A stretch of DNA of 64,000 nt, taken from NCBI RefSeq assembly GCF_001638985.1, contig NW_017265136.1, forward strand, positions 1,322,726 through 1,386,725. The letters are read 5' to 3'. The notes beneath the pieces were generated by a model. The model had not been told where the DNA came from, ran no database searches, and saw nothing but the letters and a program-made list of their open reading frames with translations. The position numbers and the translations under genes are program-made. The DNA is from Phycomyces blakesleeanus NRRL 1555(-). Lineage: Eukaryota > Mucoromycota > Mucoromycetes > Mucorales > Phycomycetaceae. Every line of letters starts with the position of its first letter. Position 1 is the stretch's first letter. Shown piece by piece: positions 1 through 11,358 of this stretch.

Positions 1-1450
1 GAGCATTTCGTTATCAGGACCCTCAAGAATAGAACCAAAAGCCATAACAGCAGCCTCGCGGTTTCTCCAGTCAGCATCCTGAATGTTGCTCTCAACAAAA
101 GGAACGACAGGTCCAATTATAATATTTCCAACACATTGAGCCAGCAGCGATAAACAGGTTGATGCAGCCATCGAAACAGTCCATTCGTCTTCATCTTCAT
201 CTTCCTCTTGCTTGGTGAGCAACCAAAGAAGAACGGGCAAAATATCACCAAGAGCTCTTTCGGCGAACATATGGACAGTGCGCTCTGGTTCTTCACCAGC
301 ATCTTGTGCCTAAATGAATCAATATATATATATATATATAAAGTATAATGTGATTAGAAACTTTTTCTTTCTTTCAAAATAAATCCTCAAAGAGCATAAT
401 CGCACATTTCTACATCCACACAGAAGTCCACCCAATGATTGTGTTGATTATATATGTACGTATGTATGTATGTATGTATGTATGTATGTATGTATTTATA
501 CCTCATAAGCTTCTTCCTTCATAGCCAATTCTTCATCACAGACAGTAGACCAGAACTCAATAGCCTGCAATTGGACCTTTTCATCTGGGTTTCTCATTCC
601 TTGGATGGTAAGCTATTATATACAAAGTCAGAAAATCGTAAAAAAAAAAAGAAACGATGTGTTTTCCAAACAATAACTTACTGCAAACAGAGCAGACTCC
701 ATGTAAACACGCATGTAGTCATAGTAAAGTTGCATGATCTTTGCAAGACACTCGAAAGCAACAGCCTGAACTTGGCTGGATTCGCTTTGGGTAGCACCAC
801 ACATCACTTCCATAATGAAATTTCTCTCAGACTATATAATAATAATAATAATTTTATCAATCTCTGTTTCTACACCCCACTTACTGGTACAGGTTATTTT
901 GAGGAAATATTTACATCGCGTTCAAAGTTGGCTTTAATGAATTCCAAAGAGTTGTACATAGCACGCATAGCAGCAAGTCTGACTTCCTGACTGTAAAAAA
1001 AATCATGAGTTTAAAAATAAACAAATCAATAAACTACTTTAAAGAAATCAAGTTTGTCAAGGGTTATTTTTGTTTCCTTACTCTGTCTCCTCCTTGCGAG
1101 CTCCTTGCATAATAGCAGTCAAGATCTGGTTAGACTGATTTGCCAAAACGTCGGGGTCCTGATAGAATCATATGTTTAATATACAAAGAGAAATAAGAAA
1201 AAAATATTAAGGATATGATGTATACATGTACACATATCACTATCGTTTCGACTTACTGTAGCTTCGCAGATGTAACCAATAGCCTGCAAAGTGGATTGTT
1301 TCAAGTTGGTGTTGTTTGCTACAGTCACATTGTCTAGCAGAATCTGGATCAGATCTGGCCACTGGTATTTAGGCAATTCGATTTCTGCAATAGCAGCAAC
1401 AACCTAAGCCAGAAACAGTAAATGTCTAAATGTCCCTCTGTTTCTCCTTT

Positions 1451-1489
<39 letters not shown>

Positions 1490-2297
1490 TCGTTCGTTTA
1501 TGTAATATAGTTTACCTGCCCAGAAATCTTGCCAACTGTCTGTCGTGGCGCAGTCAAGGATACAAGTGCCTATAAAAATCCACACACAAAATCAATATTA
1601 ATCTCCAGCCAATTCTTATTTTCAGTTATATCACAAACTAGCTTTTAATATGATAATAATAATGGTAATAATAGTGGTTCTTTTCTTGTGTTTTACCAAT
1701 TGCTTAATGTTGGCTCTAACGTTTTCAGCCATAGCTAACCAGCGGTGAGCACACTCCTGTTTACGAGCATATTCCTATAGATTGTAATAATTAAATCACC
1801 GAAATTCTTCAATATCTTAATTTCTCTTTCTATCTCTTCTGTTTTTGTTTATATTCTTATTTCTCTCTTCGCTATTTCTTTATTTGTGTTTTCTCTCTCT
1901 TTCTCTCTGCTTACCTTTGCTGTCAACGTGTTCTTAAATGCAAGGCCTGCAGCCTGGCGAATAGCATCGTCTGCTTGGTCGTTTGCCAAAAGTTGGGCTA
2001 ATAAAAGCGCGTAATTCTCCTAATCAAGATCAATGATTGATAAGTTTGTGTGATTCAAATGGTACATAATTAACCATTGCGTAGTACATACATAGTTTTC
2101 TTGAGCGAATAGCTCCAACTTGTGAGTAGCTTCCTCACGAAGAGTAGCATCTACAAAAAATAAAACAAAGAATCAGTTGTCAGAAAATAAAGATAAAAAA
2201 GAAAAGAGATAGAGAGATAAAAGAAAAACTGTTGTGTAGGTGAGATCAGATATTTACTGGGAGATAGTGTGTGTGAGAAGAGGGTGGCAATGTCCAT
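1..2297 (-). CDS. KAP95: Importin subunit beta-1 (Kap95/karyopherin beta), 3' part missing at window edge
   Basis: Nuclear import receptor that binds importin alpha, RanGTP and nucleoporins and shuttles through the nuclear pore. The minus strand starts with MDIATLFSHTLSP in a 40-nt first exon (2258-2297) and runs through about ten short exons separated by 50-120 nt introns. Readable blocks include GLAFKNTLTAK, KQECAHRWLAMAENV, LTAPRQTVGKISGQ, IAEIELPKYQWPDLI, TLQAIGYICEAT, RLAAMRAMYNSLEF, VAFECLAKIMQLYY and AIEFWSTVCDEE. These are the N-terminal HEAT repeats of importin beta-1, in the family order. The frame is still open at base 1 with a HEAT repeat containing DADWRNREAAVMAFGS, so only roughly the first half of an ~860-residue protein is present. 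A candidate 5' UTR intron lies upstream (donor near 2546, acceptor near 2321). Family assignment is secure; exact boundaries of the smaller exons are read by eye. Confidence 0.93.
454..496. repeat. (TATG)n microsatellite in an importin intron
   Basis: Eleven or so TATG/TGTA units sit inside an intron of the importin beta-1 gene, ending just before the acceptor-side TATTTATAC. Confidence 0.9.
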
Positions 2298-3035
2298 GAT
2301 TGTGTCAAGTCTCAAATATCTATCTGGAATGCAAAATATTAATATTAAGAATAATATTAATATTAATATTAATTATAAAAATAAATAAATAAAATAACGC
2401 AAAGTCTGACTAAAGGGCTGGATAGTTTAGGCTTTTTTTAAGCTTTTTTTCCATTGATTATTTCCATAATGTCTAAATATTTGAGTAAGGCAATAAAGCA
2501 GAAGCAGTCAAAATGAAAAAGACGTAGAAGAAGGGAAAAAACTCACCAGGACTAAGGTGAAAGAGAGGAAGCAAAGGACGATGAAGCCAGAGACACACGT
2601 TTAGGCTGATGTAGGGCACAATGCTGCGTTCTTGATAATGAGTGCGAAAAAAAAATTAGAGTGTTGCGTCATCACAGAATGTGACCATTATTGCAGTGTT
2701 ACACTTCTAATCGGAGCTGTGGGTGCTTTTGGCAATGAGATCAACTGGCCCATTGGAGCAAAAGTTCGTATCCAGTGCTTAAAATAACAATAATAAACTC
2801 AGAAAGAACTTGAGAGAACTTCATTAATACATGTGTGCAAATCATATATGTATATGTATATAATATATAAATATAAATATGCAATAGCTTATGGTTGTAT
2901 GAATAAAGAAGTAATAGGACCAAAAGAAACTTTCATAGTAACAAAAAAAGGTTTTTATAAAATATATATAATTTCTTTTTTTCTCAAAATCCAGGCATTG
3001 ATATATATATATGTATGTAAAATAATCAATTTCAA
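2298..3035. other. Intergenic: importin beta-1 5' region and TRAPPC2 3' flank
   Basis: AT-rich DNA between the start of the importin gene and the stop of TRAPPC2. A minus-strand splice donor (GTGAGT, about 2541-2546) and an acceptor (CCAG, about 2321) upstream of the importin ATG suggest a 5' UTR intron. No further coding region is supported. Confidence 0.5.
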
Positions 3036-3803
3036 TTAAAGAAATCGTCTGGCTACTGCCTTGACCCGTACATCAAATTGCTGACTAGTTATTGGAAAGT
3101 TCTTTTCATAAAAGGGGTTCATCAAAATCTATACACACACACCTGTAAGTACATAGATTAAATTTGACCACATAAATTTGCATTACCTTGATGTAAAGTT
3201 CGTATATCTCATTAAAAAAGTTCTTGATGCTGTCCTCTGATTTCTGATCGTGTAATAGCATTAATTTGACATCTAGAAATAGACACATTAAAAGAGTAAA
3301 GGAGTATACGTGTATACGTGTATATATATATGCATATATATCTATACACCAATATACACAAATGATAGTCAAAAGAAGATTTAATGCCATATGTGCATAT
3401 AAAAGGATACTTCCAGCAGTAACGAAAGATGACACAAAAAACTCATTGAATCGATCGATGGATTTCAGGTACCTTGAAGTTTTAGACATTTACTTAAGCA
3501 TGCATAAAAAAACATATAATTATCATTTACATCGCCTGACTGGTCCACTGAATTTCCTCGACAACATCTAATGCAGCATGAGTTATGAATTGGTTGAGGT
3601 GCTTGTGGTCGTCTCTCTGCAGGAAAAAATGAGATGGGGGAACTGTGGAAGACCAAGCATATCCAGACATAAAATTATGTCGCTCTTTAATAATCTACCC
3701 TGCTAATGTCGATGAGAGTGGATGACCTCGAAGAAGGAGTTATGTCTGCTTCGTAAATTGGATTGTCGGTTGCACCCACGATAGCAAAATAATAGACCGA
3801 CAT
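3036..3803 (-). CDS. TRAPPC2: Trafficking protein particle complex subunit 2 (sedlin/Trs20)
   Basis: Core longin-fold subunit of the TRAPP tethering complex, which acts in ER-Golgi transport as part of the Ypt1/Rab1 exchange factor. Five exons (3699-3803, 3531-3616, 3411-3472, 3187-3272, 3036-3128) sum to 432 nt, 143 residues, close to the usual ~140. The start [18 protein letters not shown] matches the family's opening strand; then come [50 protein letters not shown] and the terminal [16 protein letters not shown]. All are in sedlin order. The third junction splits the Met codon (AT|G). The gene is divergent from the TPR gene at 4575 and shares a ~770-bp upstream region with it. Nothing is truncated and no key segment is missing. 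Confidence 0.96.
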
Positions 3804-4574
3804 GATATGCTTCTTGTCTCTTGACCTTATAAACTTACCCACTTACTTTGGTGTGTGGTGCATCTATCCAAAGTTTAAAATAAAATAAAAACGGGAATTG
3901 AAAGCCAAATGACATCAGCGATTTGTTCTGCTTCAAGAGAGATCGCCTTTTTCTTTTTCATTCAAGCAAAAATGATCTTTTTCAAAAAGATAAGTATATA
4001 TATATACTTATTATTATCATAATGGGCAATTGCGTGTCTGTGTGTATATGTGCTTTTCTTATTAAAGGGCAGAACAAAGTCTTAATCCAATAATGACCAA
4101 TATGGACAATAGAATAGATAATGTTTCTCCAATAAATGGTTTGAATACATCAAATGTAATTCATAGTAGATAAAGAAGTATATATTTATATATATTTGTG
4201 TGCAAGAACCCTTTATTTAAGTCCTGTGTGATTGTTCCTTTCTCTTTAATTAAGAATCGGTGATCATATGTTCCAACCTCAGTGAATTACAAGATATTCT
4301 AAAATAAACCTAATAGTTTACTAGTTATCTACAAATAAGCCTTGAATGAACTTTTGTAGAAAGTATAAGTAGCATTATTGGTTATTTCAATTTTACATAT
4401 ATATATATTTATATATTAAATTGTTGATGTATAACGATTGATATCGTCAAAATATTGCTAGTAAGACTTTCTTGTCTTTACAGAGACATTAGTAACATTG
4501 GTCAAGTTGGATTGTTCAAAGTCACAGTATAATTTCTTTGAAAGCACCTAAAAAGACAATTCATTCCTCTCATC
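3804..4574. promoter_or_regulatory. Shared divergent upstream region (TRAPPC2 / TTC1)
   Basis: A 771-bp AT-rich stretch lies between two oppositely transcribed starts, so promoters for both genes must lie here. Several TATATATA tracts occur (for example near 3990 and 4395). No specific binding site can be assigned by eye. Confidence 0.45.
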
Positions 4575-5669
4575 ATGGCCATTATCGAAGAGATTATCGA
4601 ACAGGAGGTACCAAAGGGTAAACTCATTCCATGTAGATATTCTGGACTCTTTTGGCATGTAATGTATATGTATCTTAACAAACTTTGTAGTCTCCCCTAA
4701 AGCAGAACAATCCAAGCCAACACCCGCTCAGAGTGATCAAAATGACAATAAAAAAGACAATTCATCAGCACCATTGTCAAATGACAATAGAGCTGTAGCC
4801 GATGAAGAAGATGATCTATTCTTTGATTGCGAAGAGCACCAACCTGAAGAACTAAAGGTATACAAATTACTAAAATTAATAATAATAATAATAATAATTA
4901 TACTAAACAAAAATAACAAGAACAAGCACCAAGAATGACAATAGTACGAATAATAAGGCTCCTCTTATTTTATCTGACATTCTTTATTTCTTCAGCGCTT
5001 GATCGAGGAAGCAAATGAATACAAGACACTTGGAAATCAGGCCTTTGCAAGCTCAGAATTTGAGAAGGCTATTGGGGAATATGAGAATGCTTTGGTAGTC
5101 TCCCCGTTGTCTCAAAAAAAAGATAGAGCAATTTACTTTGCAAATATTGCTGCATGTCATCTCAAATTGGTAAATTGGTGATATACAATCATGAATATAT
5201 ATATATATATATATACATAAAAGAAAGACTACTTAATATTTTTATATGGTTTTTTATTAAGGGTAAACCAAAAGATGCAAGGGATATGTGTACTCGAGCC
5301 ATTGAATTGGATCCTGAATATACCAAGGCTTTATTACGAAGAGCTCAGGCTAATGAAAAGATTGGGTCTTACACAGCACTATCCGAAGCACTAGAGGACT
5401 ATAAGACACTTGTCAAAACACCTAACTTGGATGCCTATACACGGAAAGAATGTACTAGGGCAGAGAGGACCTTACCAGACATTATCAAGGTCCAAATGGA
5501 GAAAGAGAAAGATGAAATGATGGGCAAACTAAAAGATCTCGGAAATACTCTCTTGGGAAAGTTTGGACTTTCGACTAATAATTTCCAGTTCCAACAAGAT
5601 CCTAACTCGGGCGGTTACAGTATGAATTTTGTTAATGGAGATAATAACCAGCCATCCAAATCATCTTAA
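4575..5669 (+). CDS. TTC1: Tetratricopeptide repeat protein 1-like (TTC1)
   Basis: A small TPR adaptor. The animal relative binds Hsp90/Hsp70 chaperones and signalling proteins through its TPR groove; a co-chaperone role here is by family. Four exons (4575-4617, 4691-4857, 4996-5169, 5262-5669) sum to 263 residues. The N-terminus is acidic and low complexity (EEDDLFFDCEEHQPEELK). Three TPR units follow: EYKTLGNQAFASSEFEKAIG, RAIYFANIAACHLKL, and DARDMCTRAIELDPEYTKAL with LLRRAQANEKIG. The C-terminal block is diagnostic: GKLKDLGNTLLGKFGLST followed by NFQFQQDPNSGGYSMNFV, as in metazoan TTC1. Chosen start: an ATG in a short exon with MAIIEEIIEQEVPK and a clean donor. Confidence 0.92.
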
Positions 5670-6559
5670 AGTTAAATAATCGAGATGAGTTTCTTTATAT
5701 TTGATTATCCTTTCTTTTGCTGTGTTAACTTTCATGCACTATATCTAGTAAAATAAAGTCGCACCTGATGAGAACATTTGTTGCATTTCCAGTATGTGTG
5801 CTGTTAAATAAGTGTTTGCCTTTTATGTATATGTGCTATATGAAATATGTCAGAGTTATTCTGCTAATGTTTTCTCTTTGTATCATAACTAAAAAATGTG
5901 CATTTCTCATATTTAGTAGGTAATTTTTTGTATGAATATGTAAAGGAAACTATTGTTAATGAGTATAAAATATCCAAACCCTATAAACTATATTGTTGAT
6001 GAGGGAAAGTGTAGTCTTAAACCAACACGTTTTTTTAGATGTAATATTTCTCTCTTCTTTTACCAACCCCCTTCTCTGCTCCAAAAAGAAAGAGGGAATA
6101 CAAAAGCTGGTACCGATATTTTTGGGAGAGAAACATAGGCTTGGTAGAATTATATGCTGTATATAAATAAAGTCTCAACAAGATACTTCAAGCTACCATT
6201 TCAAAAAGCATACAAGTGCTTCAGCTGCTACGAGTCACCTGTATTGAAAAAGATGATAAAACAGCCAAGCTAAGTATTCGTAGAATGCAATGTATCCAAA
6301 ATATGTTGATTTTCTTGATATTATACTGTACTCAATATTATTAAAAGATCTTGTTTACTACCATATAAAATTGTTTTTTTGTGAAAATGTCGGTTTTTGT
6401 TAGGATATAACATCTTAATATGGTAGAGAGGGTATAGACCTGGGGGAATTTTCCCATTGAATTACACCAGCGTTCGAATAAGACCCTGCATTTTTGAAGG
6501 TAAAAAAAAATGAAAATAAACCAATTTAACTCTCAAACTCACAGAGAAAAGTGTTCAAG

Positions 6560-6770
6560 AGAAAACTACTAAACCACCAAGAGCTGTAAGAATCGATTGC
6601 GCAACAATTATTATAGCGACCGATAAAGAGAAAAGTTTATAAGGACAAGTTATATAGCTATGCTTGCAAGGGAATATGGTGTTGATATATGTACTGCTAA
6701 AATATTATGGAAAATTTACAAAAATACTGTGAATGTGTTATATAAAAATAAATTAAAGATTAACTAGTGA
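6560..6770 (+). pseudogene. Decayed transposase N-terminal helix-turn-helix fragment
   Basis: In one forward frame the DNA reads KFIRTSYIAMLAREYGVDIC followed by TAKILWKIYKNTVNV, which looks like the recognition helix-turn-helix of Tc1/pogo-type or IS630-like transposases (aREYGVxxsTAKxLWKxYxxT). Stops close the frame on both sides and no catalytic domain follows. It is either an ancient remnant or a chance resemblance; the order of hydrophobic and polar residues favours a remnant. Confidence 0.4.
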
Positions 6771-7455
6771 CCTAAAAAAAACCCTCCTCTAGACATTAAG
6801 AACATACATATGGAACATTGAGTAACCAAGATCGTCGATTTTTTGGTCATGAAATCCTAAAGGGCTTGGTCAACTATCTCTATATTATGGCTTAAATACT
6901 ACAATGTTTTTACTTAACATTAAGATGAATCAGATGTAATGCTTTAAAAAAAATTCAAAGAAATTTAAACGAGTCTGTACTTTTTTTTAGACGAGATCAC
7001 ATTACAAATTGAATCAAACAAGATATTTCATTAGACAGTTTTTTTTGTGCAATTGTTAGTTTGAGACTTTACGATTTTATCAAAATCAACATATAATTGT
7101 TTTCTGAGAACATGATCTTCGTATAAATACATTTTATATGATTTTATCCTAGCGTCTTTATTAAAAAATAAATCTCAAAAATGTCTTGTTTATCTCAATT
7201 AGCAAGAAGAATAATAAAGCCACCTAAAAAAATATTAGATACACCGTATTTAATGGAAAGGACTGGACTAGAAATAACACAAATTAGAATTCTCTGAATC
7301 GTATTTTCTAGCAAGTAAAGCTAATGGGTTAGAATCTAAAAGGCTGTTGACTTGGAGAAAGTTACAAGTCAGGAGCTTTATATCCTGTTATTCCCTTCAG
7401 TACCATCTCCAGAAATAATGATACCTCATGATAGTATTAACATTACGATTCACTA

Positions 7456-7556
7456 CAGTGGTCCCTCGATAATTTCAAGGCCAAAGGGGGGACTAGGCGC
7501 CTTGAAACTATCGAAGATTGAAATTAAAGGGGATTGAAATTATCGAGGGACCACTG
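7456..7556. mobile_element. 101-bp MITE with 23-bp perfect terminal inverted repeats (pogo/Tigger-like), TA target duplication
   Basis: The left end begins CAGTGGTCCCTCGATAATTT and continues CAA; positions 7534-7556 are its exact reverse complement. Both ends are flanked by TA (7454-7455 and 7557-7558), the Tc1/mariner/pogo target duplication. The interior repeats parts of the ends (CTTGAAACTATCGAAGATTG) and has no ORF of its own. The CAGTGGTCC-type terminus resembles those of pogo/Tigger elements. It needs a transposase supplied in trans. Confidence 0.88.
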
Positions 7557-9031
7557 TATTTAAGCGTTGTTTGACATTTATTGTTTGAATATTGATCGAA
7601 CCGTCCTATTTTTTCACTCTAAAAATCCATATTTGATGCCAACTTTTTCTCAGGGCAAGTACCTCAAAATTAATTGGAGATTTGTGTATTTTTTTTTACT
7701 ATGTAAAGTTGTGTGAAATCCAAATCAATTTTAGACAGTGCTTATCTGACAAACAGCAAACAAATATTCATGGAGATATCAATAGATTTGAAGATGGAAA
7801 TGTCAATATTTCCCCCACTAAATAATGTTTTTTAAATGTTCGACAACAAAGTGTGTGCCCCAAAAAATTGGTCTCACTGTGCGATGGCAGACTTTGTAAT
7901 GATTTAGCACAGAGTGTTATCAAGATAATAATGAAATGTATATTCTTACAAGAGGTTCTAGTATTAGAGTATGATAATTTTCTGCTATATATATATATAT
8001 ATTATGTTTCTTGTTATTATTTTCCAAGCTAATAGGCACAATATCCTTTAAAAAAGCGAGCGTTTCAAGAAATTCACTGAGCGCAATGTAGTGCATATTA
8101 TGGTAGCTATATTCTTTTTATCACTACCACTATACCGAGTTTTGACTGTTTAGATAATATATACTGTTTTTATAGTTTTTTTAAAAAAGTACTCTGCTGG
8201 CAAATGAAAAAGAGGCTTTTTATTGTTGAGATGCTTACCTACAAAAGCCATGGTATCAAATGAGAAGCTTGACTTCCAGGCCTAGGATTTGGGTTTCGTT
8301 GTACCGGATTCTTTCCGATATTTTATGGCATTATTGATTGATATTTGAGGGATCCTTTATGTATATCGCAATATTGGTTAGGGTACGATTAATATGAGAT
8401 AGGCAATCAACAATGGTATGCCTGGGCTCAAGGATCGAATTGTAAAGAAGTGCTTATGTAAATAGAAAAGAGAAAGAAAGAAAGAGATAATAATTTTGAT
8501 TCGGTAGAATGATAATGATTTTTGTCGGCATTTATGATTTTAAAGCCGAGAGTAAGTCAAAAAAGGAGATCAGTGTGATACAAAAAGGCTATATCTCATT
8601 TCAACTGTAGATAAATATACCCTTCGGATACCCTTTCAGTTATCAAGGGTTGGATTTTGAAGTTTGAATAAACATAGATATACAAGATAGTTATAGATAC
8701 ATATGAATTACTAGCCAAGCATTTACTTGACAACCTACCCATAATTCAACAAGGCATACTTTTAGTGTAATGATGTCTTTGATGGTTTGCTTGGCTTATT
8801 TAGTCTATGCAACCAAATGCAATAAAGTTTATGGCATTTATATATAATCTTTATCAAATGCAAAATAATAATAATCAATTAAAGTACCGAACCACAATTT
8901 AAAAAATAATAATAACAATACGATAATGCAAAGTGTATATATATATCAACTTCTTTTTCCCTCTTTACTCCCTCGACAGTTTCTCTCTCTCTCTCTCTCT
9001 CTCTTTCTTTTATCTTGCCCGTCACTTCTCC

Positions 9032-11093
9032 ATGTCTTTTAAGCGTATTGAACACACCGATATCCCAAACTCTGAGCTAGTAAAATGCATAGGTAAATAC
9101 ACAGATACACACACAAATCAAAGGCCTCTACTCACTTACCCTTATTCAATTTATTTATTTATTTTAAAAAAAAATGTGTTTTTAGACTTGACAAGTGCTG
9201 CTCTTGGTAGTTCGATTGTTGCTGTCAGTGATGAATTCTTTGGAAAAGCTGAAAACTTAATAAGCCCAGCAAGCCCTATTCATAAACCTGATCATTTTGT
9301 TGGTAAATATTCCTTTAAAAGTTATATGCGTGTATGTGCGTGTGTGAATATTTGCTCGGCTCAGTCTATAACACGAATATCCAAAACTTATTTTTATTTT
9401 TTATTTTTTATTATTTTTCTCGGCCCTATTTCAGACACCGGTTATTGGATGGACGGATGGGAATCAAAACGCCATTGTCGTACTCATGACTGGTAAAGTA
9501 GTAGTTGTAGTAGTCAGCGCATCAAATACTTTGAAGGGCATATAATATTAATATCTGTGCTTGTATCTTCTTTTATGTAAATTCTTAGGGTCATCATTAA
9601 ACTTGGATTTCCTGGATCTTTGAGTGGATTTGACATTGACACCAGTTACTTTATTGGAAACCAAGCATCAGCTGCTAGTGTAGAGGCTACATTTGCGCTT
9701 GATGGGGAGGATGTAGAGAGCAAGAACACCAAATGGACTACAGTACTTCCCAAGGTCGATCTCCCTCCAAACTCTCACAATGTGTTTGTACTTTCCAAGT
9801 CAGCACCTGTCTGTACTCACATTCGCCTCAACAACATTCCTGATGGTGGTATTGCTCGTTTCCGTGCATATGGAAATGTCAATCCTATCTTACCCAAGGA
9901 CCCTTCGTGAGTACATTCGAGCACTTTCCACTTCCCTTATCAAACGAAAAAAGGAAAAAGTCAACGTTCTAAAATAACCTATATGGATAGGGATGTGATT
10001 GACTTGGCATTTGTCGGTAATGGAGCCAAGATTACACAAGTCAGCAACCAATTCTACACACCTGCTAGCAACCTTTTACTTCCAGGACGCGGAGTACATA
10101 TGGGAGACGGATGGCAGACAAATCGATCTCGTCAGCCTGGAAACTCGGATTATGTTATTATTCGTCTTGCGACCAAGGGGCACATTCTCAAGATTGAGCT
10201 TGATACTTCTCACTTCAAAGGAAACTTCCCTGACAAGGTTACGCTACAGGGCACAAACTCGGCGGAGGATATTCCTCCTTTAGGTTCCAAATGGACAGTC
10301 CTTGCTGATAATGTTGAAACTGGACCCCATGGATTGTTCTATTTTGATTCTCTTGTTCCTAAAACTGCATTCACTCACGTCAAGCTGATAATTATTCCAG
10401 GTAAAAAGAAAAAGAAAAAAGACAAAGAAGAAGAAGAAATTGGGCTTTATTCTTATTATTGTATTAGATGGAGGATTGAAGCGAGTTCGTCTTTGGGGTG
10501 TTCCTGAGGGTGGAAAGATCCCTACCTTACCCATCAAAATCCCCTCTCTCCTCAACAAGCCCATGATGATAGCTCAACCTTTGACAAGAGAGGATTTTGC
10601 ACCTTACGGTGATGTGATCCAGGCTAGTTCTGGGATTGCTGTCACAAGTGCCAACCAAGGCACGGCTGAGAAATACCATCAGGTTGGACAGGTTATCAAT
10701 GAGTTTGCAAAAGGTAGGGGACGGTCCCATCTGTCTGTCTTTCACTGCAGACCGATAACCGAGATCCCTTTTACTGTCAAACTGCTTGAGAGACATCCTT
10801 ACTCTAGCCAGGCATTTATACCCATGACTGATGGGCGGGTCCGTGGATATCTTGTGGTGGTGGCCTTGAACGGAGAGGATGACAAACCGGACATGAAGAC
10901 ACTCAAGGCGTTTATTGCATCATCGACCCAGGGAATTAATTACAGAGAAGGCATCTGGCATCATCCAATGATCGCCCTGGAAAACGAGACTGACTTTGCG
11001 TGCCTGGTGCATGAGAGCGGAATTCCAAAGGATGATTGTAATGAAGTGGATGTAGAAGAGGTTGTGGTGGATATTCCAGGATTCCATGCATAA
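9032..11093 (+). CDS. Bifunctional allantoicase / ureidoglycolate lyase
   Basis: Allantoicase hydrolyses allantoate to ureidoglycolate plus urea; ureidoglycolate lyase splits ureidoglycolate to glyoxylate plus urea. Six exons (9032-9092, 9186-9302, 9435-9492, 9589-9906, 9991-10400, 10468-11093) sum to 529 residues. Two allantoicase repeats come first. Repeat 1 has AALGSSIVAVSDEFFGKAEN, TGYWMDGWESKRHC, HDWVIIKLGFPGSLSGFDID and IPDGGIARFRAYG. Repeat 2 has FYTPASNLLLPGRGVHMGDG, DYVIIRLATKGHILKIELDT and PDGGLKRVRLWGVPEGG. Without any stop the same final exon continues into the lyase domain: AQPLTREDFAPYGDVIQ, FHCRP, GINYREGIWHHPMIALEN and FACLVHESG, the conserved cupin motifs of the DAL3/AllA family. 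Yeast encodes these as separate DAL2 and DAL3 genes. The fusion lies inside one uninterrupted 626-nt exon, so it is not a splicing guess. Confidence 0.94.
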
Positions 11094-11358
11094 TAAAGAA
11101 GAAGAGAATCGTTCACACTAGTTCATAATAAATCATAATAAATCATAATAAATCATAATAAAGCAAACAAGCGAATAACATAACTTCTTTCTCTTTAATT
11201 ACTTTTATTATTCATTATTTTATTCTCTGCCTAAAATTTTGTGAATCAGATATGAATATGTATAGTACACACAGTTGAGATAATGTATTTCTTGCTTTGA
11301 TATTAATATTAATATTGATCTTAGTATTGGTGAAATCATTAAACGGTTGTCGTAGGAT
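11094..11358. other. Short convergent 3' intergenic region
   Basis: It contains a tandem AAATCATAAT-type repeat (about 11127-11160) just after the allantoicase stop, overlapping AATAAA-like polyadenylation motifs. The facing gene ends at 11359. Confidence 0.6.

Larger units (their letters stand above)
5670..9031. other. Long intergenic stretch with old mobile-element scraps
   Basis: About 3.4 kb of AT-rich DNA with no intact gene. It holds a transposase helix-turn-helix remnant near 6560-6770 and a perfect-ended MITE at 7456-7556 (both listed separately). The last ~200 bp contain a CT microsatellite (8983-9005) in the presumed leader of the allantoicase gene. Confidence 0.6.

Noticed and set aside
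10280..10796. Overlapping antisense frames within the allantoicase-lyase gene
   Set aside because: Shadows of a well-supported coding exon.
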